A stretch of DNA of 64,000 nucleotides from Strigamia acuminata (Eukaryota; Arthropoda; Chilopoda; Geophilomorpha; Linotaeniidae): the NCBI GenBank assembly GCA_949358305.1, contig OX442318.1:10212517-10276516 (forward strand), in the 5' to 3' direction. The translations under genes and the position numbers were made by a program. Of this stretch, positions 23,101-32,673 are shown one piece after another; within the stretch, counting starts at the first letter, position 1; every line of letters begins with the position of its first letter. The notes beneath the pieces were generated by a model. It did not search any database. It was not told the origin of the DNA and was given only the letters and a program-made list of their open reading frames with translations.

Positions 23101-24267
23101 GCGAACTCCGTTACCACTTGTGTTTACGATCCAAGCTGGAAGTCGATTTAGAAAAAGACTTCCCAGTAAATAATTAAAAAAATAGAATGGTAAATCCTTC
23201 AATTTGCTTGTACTTTTTTGTGTGCTTTTCAGTCTCTCTAAAGCAGTACTGTCGGTTAATGCTAGAGGAATGATAATACAGGAAAACACATTCTTAAAAC
23301 CAACCTCCTGAGATGCACTTTGCATTGACACTGGCATTGTGGCTATAATGTCATCTAGTGGAATATTGTGCTTGAAAAAACATCTTTTTAAGGCACCAGC
23401 AATGCAGGATAGAAGAACATCGTTGACAGTTGCGCCAGCTTTTCGTCCTGCCATCTTAAATCGAGCTATCGGATATAATGGCCGTGATCTAACATACGTC
23501 TTTCCTCTCTGTGGTGGAGCTAATACACTATTTTTCTCCTTGATTTCTGTGTCGTAAAAAAATTTGGGGAAATAAAATAAACTCTTTAGAAATTTAGTCT
23601 TTGTAAATAGTTTTCCTGCTTTTGGTGGCAATTGATGGATATACTTTTCATTGATGAAACAATGGGCCAACATTTTGTTCAAGTTATAACCATCGACCAT
23701 GCAGTGATGGAATCTTATGAACATTACATACCGAGGTTCACCAGCGAAGGATTGGTCAAGTGGGAAAAGCAATATTAACCAAGGTGATTTGTTTTTGCAC
23801 AACGACTGGTTCCAAAGTTGGGAACATATTTCGTCGAATTCGTCTTGATTTTTAGGCGGATCGCAATCGTGAAGTTGAACGTGGTCGTCGATTGAGAAAT
23901 TTGTGTCCAGCAACCAGAAAAAATATCCGCACGAATGAATGACGTGTTTTCGAAGGAGATGATGTTTGTATTGATCGTTGTGCTTGACATCGGTCCACCT
24001 TTTCCTGACGGTGGTTCGGATTTCTTCCAAGTCGACTGTTCCTTGCCACATCGTCATCCCATTCATTACAGTTTCCTCGCTTTCCTTTATAATTAGAAGG
24101 CCGGCGTCGAAATTCTTGACTAACGTGATCCACTGTTTGTGTTTTATGCTCAAAAATATTTTGAGTAGTTGAACGAACACTTCACACAAGCAAAGAAGGG
24201 GAATAGCTAATAGAAGATAAATTGCTGCCAGCAGGAAGCACACAAGTGCTGTAAGAAACTGACCCAT
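20156..24267 (-). CDS. WS/DGAT-like acyltransferase, gene 3
   Basis: Exon 1 is 24267-22992 (1276 nt) and exon 2 is 20391-20156 (236 nt), phase 1, 503 aa. The donor is ATGG|GTATGTAC. The protein begins MGQFLTALVC with a hydrophobic anchor. It has SPW at 161-163, HHCMVDG at 187-193, ATVNDV near 280, and a C-terminus starting LSFLASSFKG. The tail contains a repeated ELENCAGLELENSAEL block and ends ...NLKKIIRTK. Compared with genes 4 and 5, the last residues are lost through a small frame change after the LKK motif. The intron (2600 bp) is the longest of the family and holds foldback elements. All catalytic motifs are intact, so I expect a working membrane-bound acyltransferase of unknown substrate. 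Confidence 0.9.
20708..21733. mobile_element. Inverted-repeat element in gene 3 intron (taggtgcattcc ends)
   Basis: The ends TAGGTGCATTCCAAAACTC and the complement are inverted. The flanking 8-mers GTGAACAG and GTGAAAAG match at 7 of 8 positions, which fits a hAT-type target duplication. No transposase frame is visible. Confidence 0.75.
22315..22372. repeat. Perfect 24-bp-arm hairpin in gene 3 intron
   Basis: The arms at 22315-22338 and 22349-22372 are exact complements around a 10-nt loop. A third partial copy of the arm (ttcatttcgtcgcccc) follows directly. It could be a very young short palindromic element or a processed-RNA hairpin. The sequence does not decide. Confidence 0.9.
22545..22803. 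mobile_element. 'CATTTTAGCGA' element, copy in gene 3 intron
   Basis: Several CATTTTAGCGA words stand at the left and their complement TCGCTAAAATG at the right, as in the better-bounded copy at 51726-51982. The boundaries are approximate. Confidence 0.65.
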
Positions 24268-24330
24268 TTTCTGTTTCGTTTAACAAGCTCAACAGTTTGC
24301 TGTGGCTATATAAGAGATGTACATCATTGT
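24268..24330 (-). promoter_or_regulatory. Conserved leader and proximal promoter of gene 3
   Basis: On the minus strand, 'gcaaactgttgagcttgtt' and then 'aaacagaaa' precede the ATG, matching genes 1, 4 and 5. A TATATAG word lies about 20 nt further upstream and could be a TATA box. Confidence 0.55.
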
Positions 24331-24904
24331 TTAGTTCTTATTCCTTTGTTGTTAAGTGCAAATTTATTACAAGAAAATATTCAGATGTTCTTTCTTTTAT
24401 GTGCCAAATATGGTACATAAATTTTATTAACTGCCACAGTTGTGAAACATATGTGTGTGGGTTCACTGATAGTTTACGGTGAAACTATTTTTTTTGCATT
24501 GTTCTAGCCATGTGGCAAAGCTCACAAAGATACATTGGTAGGATTGTGCAATTTTAATTTTTGTTTTGTTGGAATACAACATGTGCAGGGGCGGATCCAA
24601 GAAAGGGATGGTATCTTTGAATAATGGCAGGTGAAACAATCAGGTACATCACTCCATCTTTTACCTTCAAGCCGTACAATATTTGCTTGTTCCAGTTCTT
24701 TAAATCTATTCTTAACTTTAATTCAACTGCTAAATGAAGTATATCGACAAAAGCTCACTTTAGCGATGCTGATTTTATCAATTTTCTGCTCAAGTGGTAT
24801 GTTTTAGCGACCGCCACTTGAACGAAGTTCGGCCGCATTTGCGCGATCGAATGCGGCCCATGTTCCGCCGCATTTTTGTTCAAAATAATCAAAAACTAAT
24901 TATA

Positions 24905-26123
24905 CAGGGTGGAACAAAAGTCTGTTCCCCTCAAATATTTCCTCAGCAATTGCATCTAGGCCAACTTTGATGAAGCAATCGTATAGGAAGTTGGGTGAGA
25001 GCAATCCAATGATGTCATCAAATTTGACCTTGACGGCCATTTTCAAGGATATTCACTTGCTAACTTTTAAACCAATCAGGTTAGAGCAAAAAAGTCAATT
25101 ACAAAGTTGTAGAGCACCATCAAATTAGTACTATCCAACTTATCTTAGTGATCTTAAGGTAAATGTTTTCCTTTTAAAAAGGAGACAAATCAGCTGAAAT
25201 AAAGCTAGCCATTGTGACAAAACTTAAATTTCTATCACAAAAATACTAAATTACTTAAATAAACGTATTCAAATGTGCATCATTATGCAAGTAAACAAGA
25301 AAAACCACTGCCTTTTTTAATGCCTCAATAATTATTTTATCATAAGATTAACCCTTGGCTACACGGACTTATAGACAAGCTTTTTCTTGAATAGAAAAAT
25401 TTTTTTTCCTATAAATTTTTTCTGCTGAAAATTTGTGACTTTGTTTATCTGATAATAAAGTAAATCTCAGGTGAAATTTGTAATGATTCATCATTTATTT
25501 AAATATTCAACTTAGAAATTTTCTGCCCCTTAAAACTCCAGCATAACTTTTAAGCTGGCTTTGCTGTATTTGTAAACAGCGCTTCAGTGAACAGCTTTTT
25601 GCATTTACCAGTAGTGATTAAAACCACCTCCAGATGGCTCAAATCTATTTATTTTTATTGTTTAGGCATTACGTCCTCAATAAAATTAGTTCCGAACTAA
25701 TAACAAACTAAATGGCGCTTTAACTAATCAACTTAAAAATTGTCTATAAATCCGTAATGAATGGCTTAACCAGAACTGCACATTTTATCCTTATGCCTCT
25801 GAGGGTTAAAAAATTTCACTTTGCTAATTTTTTTGTGATTTGTCTCCTTTTTAAAAAGAAAACATTTAACTTAAGATGACTAAGATAAGTTGGATAGTAC
25901 TAATTTGATGGTGCTCTACAACTTTGTAATTGACCTTTTTGCTCTAACCTGATTGGTTTAGAAGTTAGCAAGTGAATAACCTTGAAAATAACCATCAAGG
26001 TCAAATTTGATGACATCATTGGATTGCTCTCACCTCACTTCCTGTATGATCGCTTCATCAAAGTTGGCCTAGATGCAATTGCTGAGGAAATATTTGAGGG
26101 GAACAGACTTTTGTTCCACCCTG
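24905..26123. mobile_element. Large TA-flanked foldback element with about 290-bp arms
   Basis: The ends CAGGGTGGAACAAAAGTCTG and the complement are inverted and TA-flanked. The arms stay nearly identical for about 290 bp. The centre carries a TTAA-flanked element (25352-25805). No transposase is present. Confidence 0.85.
25352..25805. mobile_element. piggyBac-like short element with TTAA duplication
   Basis: The element begins CCCTTGG and ends GAGGG, with TTAA at 25348-25351 and 25806-25809. TTAA duplication with CCC-type ends is typical of piggyBac derivatives. A second, left-truncated copy lies at about 33118-33565. Confidence 0.75.
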
Positions 26124-26723
26124 TATAATTGGTTTTTAACTCGAACAAAGTTAAAAACCAATTGAAATTGAATGCACCTTATGTGTGTGCGATCTATCGC
26201 TAAAAAAAAATGGCTTCTGGTTTCGAACCAAATGGACCATTGCGCATGCGCGCCTTATGTAAAATCTGAATGGATTTAATGTTTGTTTGATTATTTTAAT
26301 TGATTTGTTATTAAGTGTTTTTACATTGTCTTTTTATACAATCCGATTTATTCCATTTCAATTCGTATCATTACTTGTTTGATCTTTCAACTTGACTATA
26401 GTGTTATTTTAGTGTTTAAAGTGTTTTATTTTATTAGGTGATTTGTTTTATGCTTATTTTAATATTGTGTTTTGAGAATTCCATTTATACCGTTCGAATT
26501 ATTGTTTTATTCAAATATGCTTACAAATAACTTATATTGTTTCTTACCCTTAGGGCAAAAAGAATTAGTTATTTTTCCACTTCTGTAATTTTTTTTACCC
26601 ACCATGGCTATGGGAAGGTTAACATCAAGTCAAGTGTTAGTGCATGCCAGAGGTGGATTTCAACACTGAATAACTCTTTATCTTACTTTTTGCCCTCAAT
26701 CAGGAATCTTGCAATTATAAATA

Positions 26724-27175
26724 CCGTACTGCCTCATTTAAACGCCCGGGCGTTTAAATTTTTTTTTGGGCCGACTGCCAGGCGGTAATTTGAAACCAGG
26801 CGGTTAAATGAGCCAGGCGTTTATCCAGAAAAATTGTTGAAAAAAAAAATCGGGAAAACAAAGTAGTATAAAAATAATATTTTTTTGAAAGTAAATTGTT
26901 ATTTTTATTATTTGTCGTACGAAAGCTTTTTTTTATCGGAGCCATAACTGTGCTAACACCGAAACAATGTGACAACCAAACAATGAAGGCAATTTATATA
27001 CTGTACAAAACGTAACGTGTGCGTACGTTATGCAGACGTAAGTTTACCCGGCGCCAATTTGAAACCCGGCGTCAATACGGGGCCGGCGTCAATAGAATTT
27101 TGGACGTATGTCTGCCCGGCGTTAAAATGGGCCCGGCGCCTAAGTGAATCCAGGCGTTTGAATGAGGCAGTACGG
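26724..27175. mobile_element. 452-bp relative of the element that split gene 2
   Basis: The ends CCGTACTGCCTCATTTAAAC and the complement are flanked by TA. Both ends carry repeated '(c)caggcg' or 'cccggcg' words spaced by roughly one to two dozen bases. Non-coding. Confidence 0.9.
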
Positions 27176-27615
27176 TAGTTGTTGTCTTCCAATGAGCAGG
27201 GACCTCTCACCACCCAACGCCCGAGTTGAAAGGTGGCCAATTAAGAACTCTCTCGGACCTGGACCCATGCGCGATTAAGTTTGCGTGTATAATTGTTAAT
27301 TTAATTCTAACTCAAAATAGGATTTACGTGACAGTGTTATTGCTGAAGTGGTGTTATATTTGAATTAAATCTGGGTGGACATATGCGGAAGCTATATATA
27401 TTCAAAAATTGTCAAACATGACGCTGATGAGGTGGCAACATTTGACATTATCTGCGCCCTCTACTGGTAAAACCTGGAAATACTAAGGAAAGTACTAAAC
27501 TCTATTCCAAAAAGTAATTGAAATACTCCCATTGGTTGGGAGATTCATAACACCAGTATAAATGCATTGAAAATCTTCGCACAAGTCTACTGGAATCTGA
27601 AAACAGCATCATATT

Positions 27616-27791
27616 TGTTAGTAGTATTTCGTTTACAATGAGTTGTTTTTATGAATGGTTACGTAGTAAGTAACCATGAAAGAATTGTATTATATGAGCA
27701 ACAATAAATTGACATGGGTGATTGTTATGATGTGATGAATGGAATGATGTACGAGTGAATTCTCTTCAAAATTAACGAAATTGTCCCAACA
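27616..27791 (+). repeat. Copia 1 5' LTR
   Basis: A 176-bp LTR with TG...CA ends, preceded by ATATT. Confidence 0.97.
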
Positions 27792-27810
27792 TGGGTTATG
27801 GGCCCCAGCT
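27792..27810 (+). promoter_or_regulatory. Copia 1 primer-binding site (tRNA-iMet anticodon region)
   Basis: The sequence TGGGTTATGGGCCC directly follows the LTR. It is complementary to the anticodon stem-loop of eukaryotic initiator tRNA-Met (GGGCCCAUAACCCA), not to the tRNA 3' end. Drosophila copia is known to prime from such a cleaved half-tRNA. Confidence 0.85.
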
Positions 27811-27928
27811 ACGAGAAAAATGCCAGCTGGATGGCAAAAGAGTGGATGAATCGATTCGAGTGTTGAATTAGGCGGTGTTTCTTGTGGTTTTTTGGACTAT
27901 TTGTACGTAAGAGTCGCGACATTCGGAA

Positions 27929-30900
27929 ATGGCGACTAAGAGCGATGTGCAGTCGGTAACGTACGTTGAAAAATTGAACGGTAAGAACTACCCATCGTGG
28001 GAGTATCGTGTGAGAACGTTGCTGAGAGCCAAGGACGTCTGGACGGTAATTAAAGATGATTTGCCAATCAAGACTTTGGGCGAGAGTGATGTAGACTTTA
28101 AAACGAGGCAAGACAAGTGGAATACAAGCGACGTAGAGGCATTGAATTTAATTCTTCAGACGATAGATTCGACACAATTACGACACGTGTTAAATAAGGA
28201 CACAGCCAAGGAGGCCTGGCTGGCATTGAAGACTGAAAACCAGGGCGATTTGGCGGAACTTAAAGTACAAAAGAGAGTTGAATTGGGACACACGGTGATG
28301 AAACAAAGTGAGACAGTAGCCACATACCTGGATAGAATGATCTCCATTCGGGAGGAATTAAGTTCAATTGGGGTCGTTATTGAAGAGCAAGAATTGTGTG
28401 CGCACATCTTGCGTGGCTTAAGTGCGGAATACGCAAATGTGATCACAAGTTGTGATGTTGCTGGGACGAGCACGATGAAACTACTCACTCTACGCCGTGC
28501 ATTATTAGCCGCAGAAACTCGTAAGAATAGTGTTGAAGTGACCACTGATACCCGTATAGAGAGCGCCACCTGGATGAGGGGCGCAAATAGAGGAAGTGGC
28601 CGACGGCCAATGGGCACTGCAGGAGGAAGCCGGGGATCTGCAAGCAGGGGTGGACCAAAATGCTGGAACTGTGGACGCATTGGCCACCGATACGCAGAAT
28701 GCCGACAACCTGTGGACCCGGCGGCTGCAGCTGACTTTCGGGGACGTGGTCGTGGTAGAGGACGGGGCTTTAATCGAGGATTTGGACGAGCGCGCAATCA
28801 GAGTGCAAACATGGCAGCACAAGAGTCGAGAAGAGTCAGTGAGAATGTACCTGACCTTGATTATGTTGTCGATTACGCGATGTCCACTGGAGCGGTTAGA
28901 CCTGAGTGGAACTTGAATGTCTGGTTTATGGACTCAGGTGCCTCGTCCCACATGGCCAACAACCCTAGTTGTTTTAATCATTTGACCTTGAGTCGCGGCA
29001 AAGATATTTTTCTAGCCGATGGACGTAAGGTGCACTCGACCGGGTATGGTTCAGTATTGCTGACCACCAGAGTGGGCAGCGAGACAAGGCGAATACGATT
29101 AGATAATGTAAACCTCGTGCCTTCATTGAAGACCAACCTATTATCGGTTGGAAGGATAATAGATTTGGGATTTATCGTATGCTTTGGTGACGGAATTTGC
29201 GAGGTCAAAACGTCAGATGGGACCAAAGTATTTCAGGCGCGAAAAATTAATGGTTTGTTTCAAGTGGAGACTACCTCGAATGACATTGATAGCTCACCAA
29301 GAATGAACATCGGGATGTCATCATTGGCCCACCCCCACGAACCGGACCAGCGAGCGAGTCGATTATCGATGGAGATGTGGCACCGACGATTGGCTCATTT
29401 AGGCTATCGGTCATTGAGGGAGCTTTGGACCAGAAATATGGTGAAGGGATTGCATTTAAAGGATGCGAAGATTCCGAAAATATGCGACAAGTGTGCAATG
29501 GCCAAGAAAATCAGGGCACCATTCAAGCCGACGAATTATATTTCGGCAACAAAACCATTTGAGATGTTGCACGTTGATTTATGTGGCCCCTTCCGAAATG
29601 TATCGACATTGGGGAGTAAATATATATTTACTATTGTCGACGATTTTTCGAGAGCAATTTTCACGAGATTTCTGAAGGAGAAATCACAAACAGTAGGTGA
29701 ATTTGAAAGTTTTTTGACAATGTTTGAAAATAAGTTTGGAAGTAAACTCAAGCGGTTGCGAAGCGATAATGGGACCGAGTTTCTAAACGAGAGATTTAAA
29801 AATTTGTTGACGAAGCGTGGCGTTCACCACCAATTAACAGTCCCATGGAGCCCCTCCCAAAATGGCGTCGCTGAGAGGGCCAACCGGAAGTTACTGGACG
29901 CGGCAAGGACCCTCCTGTTGGATTCGGGATTACCGATGCAGTTTTGGCAGGACGCGGTCGAAACAGCGGGCTATGCGTGCAACAGATCGAAGATGCGGAG
30001 ATTCAACGTGGAGACACCAATTGAACGTCTAACAGGACACAAGCCAGATGTTAGCAATATGAGGATCTTCGGATGTGTAGCCTATACTTGGATCCCCAAA
30101 CAAAACCGTTACAAGTTGGAACCAACAGCACGTAAAGCCATCTTTATGGGATATCCGTTCCAATCGGCGGGATGGAAATTTTATGACCCAGTTAAAAAGA
30201 AATATTTCGTCGCAAGGGACGTGAAGTTTGATGAGGAATTAAAGGGATCGACATTACTTCCAAAGTTAGAGCAACCGCAATCTTCAGATGAACGAATATT
30301 GGATGAAGCGGAGCCAAACGGAACAATGCAAGTTCCGGTAATTCACGATGAGGTTCCGATTCAACAAGAATACAGGATGCCCAACAGGGCTGGTCAAGTG
30401 GGTCCTGAGAGGCGCTATCCGTTGAGGATCAGGAGACCCCCAGATCGATATGTCCCTTATGACCCCGGCCAAAGACCAAGACGTGGACAGAATAGGGTAG
30501 TCAGACCGGATGCTGACGTTTCGAACTTGATAAATGAGGAGGATGTACCTGACGCTAAACGCATAACGATACCAAAGACATATAAACAGGCAATGGAATC
30601 TGCCCAGTCAGTACAGTGGCAAGAGGCGATGCAGAAAGAGATACAATCTCATACACAACAGGACACGTGGAAGTTGGTAGATCGACCCAAAGATGCAAAA
30701 GTGGTTGGATCGCGGTGGATTTATTCACTAAAAACCAACCAACAAGGACAAGTAATACGTTACAAAGCGCGTTTGGTGGCCCAGGGGTACAATATTTATA
30801 AAGGCGTTGACTATGATGAATCTTTCTCTCCTGTAGTCAGACTCGCTACAATAAGGATTCTGATGGCACTAGCAGTGATGTATCATTTCCGGATTAAACA

Positions 30901-32125
30901 CCATGACGTGGAGACTGCTTATTTGCATGCCAAGTTGGGCCAGACGGTCTACATGGAATTCCCAAAGGGAATGGAAGTTCCGGGCGACAAGGTTTGCCTA
31001 TTACAAAAGGCAATTTATGGCTTACCACAAGCAGGCCGTGCCTGGCACAAAACATTGGAAGCTGAGCTTTTAAAAGTTGGATTTGTCAAGCACCCCACGG
31101 AACAATGTGTTTATATCTACAGGCGTGGAAAGTCTACGATAATTATGGCGACATATGTTGACGATTTGTTGACCTTGGATGACAACAGCGAGCTATTAGA
31201 TCATTTGATGGCAAGAATTCGGCGTTGTATCAAGGTGATAGATTTGGGCGAGATAAAGAGTTTATTGGGCATAAGGATAAAACAAGATTGGCACAAAAAT
31301 CAAATCACCTTGGATCAGTCAAAGTATATTCTTGAATTGGCATCCAAATTTGGATTAGAGCAGGCAAGGATTGTGAAAGTTCCTATGGAAGTTTCACAAA
31401 AATTGGATGCGCCGGATTACCCATTGGGTCCATCAGCAGGTGACAAGCCGTATAGAGAATTGATTGGCGCGTTACTTTACCTTGCTCAGGGTACGCGCCC
31501 AGACATCGCATTTCCTGTGTCTTTCCTCTCACAGTGGCTGAATGACCCGAAGGAAGCCCATTGGATAGCGGCCAAGAGAATCCTGCGTTACTTGATTGGG
31601 ACGGTGAACTACAGTTTGAGATACACAAGTTCCAGTTCAGACTTGATTGGGTATACTGACTCATCCTGGAACGCATGTAATGCCGACGCAAAATCATTTG
31701 CGGGATTCATAACTACTTTGAATGGAACAGCGATCACATGGCAAGCGAAGAAGCAGAGTTTGATCAGCTTGTCGTCTTGTGAAGCGGAATTTTCGGGTCT
31801 GGTGGAGGTCGCTAAGGAAGTGAAATGGGTCAAAAATGTTCTTGAAGATCTGAGATTGACAACTGATAAGGGACCGATAGTAATTTTCTGCGACAACCAG
31901 CCAGCAATTGACTTGACCAAGAACCCGTGTTATCACGCAAGAACGAAACACTTTAATAGGAGAGTAGCTTTTATTAGGCAAGATGTTGAAGAAGGAATTT
32001 ACAGTGTGATGTATTTGTCAACCGATCAAATGCTCGCGGATATGATGACCAAGGCTGTCTCTGAAACGAAATTGAAGCAAGCGTGTGAAGCAATTGGATT
32101 AGTGAACATTTCGAATGAAAATTAA
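27929..32125 (+). CDS. Copia 1 gag-pol polyprotein (1398 aa)
   Basis: A single open frame in the copia order. It has a gag domain, a CCHC zinc knuckle (CWNCGRIGHRYAEC, 245-258), a protease active site DSG (335-337), and the GAG-pre-integrase HHCC finger (H485, H490, C519, C522). The integrase catalytic triad is D550, D613, E649 with 35 residues between the last two. Reverse transcriptase carries YVDD at 1076-1079. RNase H follows, with TDSSWN, SCEAEF and FCDNQPAIDL motifs. No stop or frameshift is present, so it looks capable of autonomous movement. Start: the first ATG of the frame, 119 nt beyond the primer site. Confidence 0.95.
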   Translation: MATKSDVQSVTYVEKLNGKNYPSWEYRVRTLLRAKDVWTVIKDDLPIKTLGESDVDFKTRQDKWNTSDVEALNLILQTIDSTQLRHVLNKDTAKEAWLALKTENQGDLAELKVQKRVELGHTVMKQSETVATYLDRMISIREELSSIGVVIEEQELCAHILRGLSAEYANVITSCDVAGTSTMKLLTLRRALLAAETRKNSVEVTTDTRIESATWMRGANRGSGRRPMGTAGGSRGSASRGGPKCWNCGRIGHRYAECRQPVDPAAAADFRGRGRGRGRGFNRGFGRARNQSANMAAQESRRVSENVPDLDYVVDYAMSTGAVRPEWNLNVWFMDSGASSHMANNPSCFNHLTLSRGKDIFLADGRKVHSTGYGSVLLTTRVGSETRRIRLDNVNLVPSLKTNLLSVGRIIDLGFIVCFGDGICEVKTSDGTKVFQARKINGLFQVETTSNDIDSSPRMNIGMSSLAHPHEPDQRASRLSMEMWHRRLAHLGYRSLRELWTRNMVKGLHLKDAKIPKICDKCAMAKKIRAPFKPTNYISATKPFEMLHVDLCGPFRNVSTLGSKYIFTIVDDFSRAIFTRFLKEKSQTVGEFESFLTMFENKFGSKLKRLRSDNGTEFLNERFKNLLTKRGVHHQLTVPWSPSQNGVAERANRKLLDAARTLLLDSGLPMQFWQDAVETAGYACNRSKMRRFNVETPIERLTGHKPDVSNMRIFGCVAYTWIPKQNRYKLEPTARKAIFMGYPFQSAGWKFYDPVKKKYFVARDVKFDEELKGSTLLPKLEQPQSSDERILDEAEPNGTMQVPVIHDEVPIQQEYRMPNRAGQVGPERRYPLRIRRPPDRYVPYDPGQRPRRGQNRVVRPDADVSNLINEEDVPDAKRITIPKTYKQAMESAQSVQWQEAMQKEIQSHTQQDTWKLVDRPKDAKVVGSRWIYSLKTNQQGQVIRYKARLVAQGYNIYKGVDYDESFSPVVRLATIRILMALAVMYHFRIKHHDVETAYLHAKLGQTVYMEFPKGMEVPGDKVCLLQKAIYGLPQAGRAWHKTLEAELLKVGFVKHPTEQCVYIYRRGKSTIIMATYVDDLLTLDDNSELLDHLMARIRRCIKVIDLGEIKSLLGIRIKQDWHKNQITLDQSKYILELASKFGLEQARIVKVPMEVSQKLDAPDYPLGPSAGDKPYRELIGALLYLAQGTRPDIAFPVSFLSQWLNDPKEAHWIAAKRILRYLIGTVNYSLRYTSSSSDLIGYTDSSWNACNADAKSFAGFITTLNGTAITWQAKKQSLISLSSCEAEFSGLVEVAKEVKWVKNVLEDLRLTTDKGPIVIFCDNQPAIDLTKNPCYHARTKHFNRRVAFIRQDVEEGIYSVMYLSTDQMLADMMTKAVSETKLKQACEAIGLVNISNEN

Positions 32126-32169
32126 TTGTAAACTTTATATGCATGTATTAAGAATTTAATATGGGCGAG

Positions 32170-32345
32170 TGTTAGTAGTATTTCGTTTACAATGAGTTGT
32201 TTTTATGAATGGTTACGTAGTAAGTAACCATGAAAGAATTGTATTATATGAGCAACAATAAATTGACATGGGTGATTGTTATGATGTGATGAATGGAATG
32301 ATGTACGAGTGAATTCTCTTCAAAATTAACGAAATTGTCCCAACA
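32170..32345 (+). repeat. Copia 1 3' LTR
   Basis: It appears identical to the 5' LTR by eye and is followed by ATATT. Confidence 0.97.
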
Positions 32346-32673
32346 ATATTCAATACACAACTGAACTAGAGCACCAACCAACCAATGGGAGTATTTCAAT
32401 TACTTTTTGGAATAGAGTTTAAGTACATGCGCTTTTGTAAAATTGGAAGAAGCCAACTTAAAGTTAAGCTGAGATTTATAAGAGGCAGAAATTTAAACGT
32501 TGAATAAATTAATGAATAATGCACAAAACACCCCAAACTTTTTTTCCAAACAAACTTTATCATTCATTGCTCAAACAAAGTTAGAAATTTTCTGTAAAAT
32601 CTGCACGACTTTCGTAGGTTTAGTTCTGATTGTACTACACTATTTCAGTGCTCAAAATGTATCGTTCAAGAAA

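Larger units (their letters stand above)
27616..32345 (+). mobile_element. Copia 1: complete Ty1/copia retrotransposon
   Basis: The 4730-bp element has 176-bp LTRs that look identical (27616-27791 and 32170-32345, TGTTAG...CCAACA), a 5-bp target duplication ATATT, a primer site, one long gag-pol frame and a purine-rich stretch (tatgggcgag) just before the 3' LTR. Identical LTRs mean recent insertion. Confidence 0.97.
27496..32421. mobile_element. Short inverted-repeat element split by copia 1
   Basis: The left end TAAACTCTATTCCAAAAAGT and its exact complement at the right are flanked by AGTAC on both sides (27491-27495, 32422-32426). Without copia 1 and one ATATT it would be 191 bp. The ends include the 'ctcccattggttgg' word related to the 11864 family. 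Confidence 0.85.

Noticed and set aside
28156-28797. 213-codon minus-strand frame inside copia 1
   Set aside because: Shadow of the gag-pol frame on the opposite strand.
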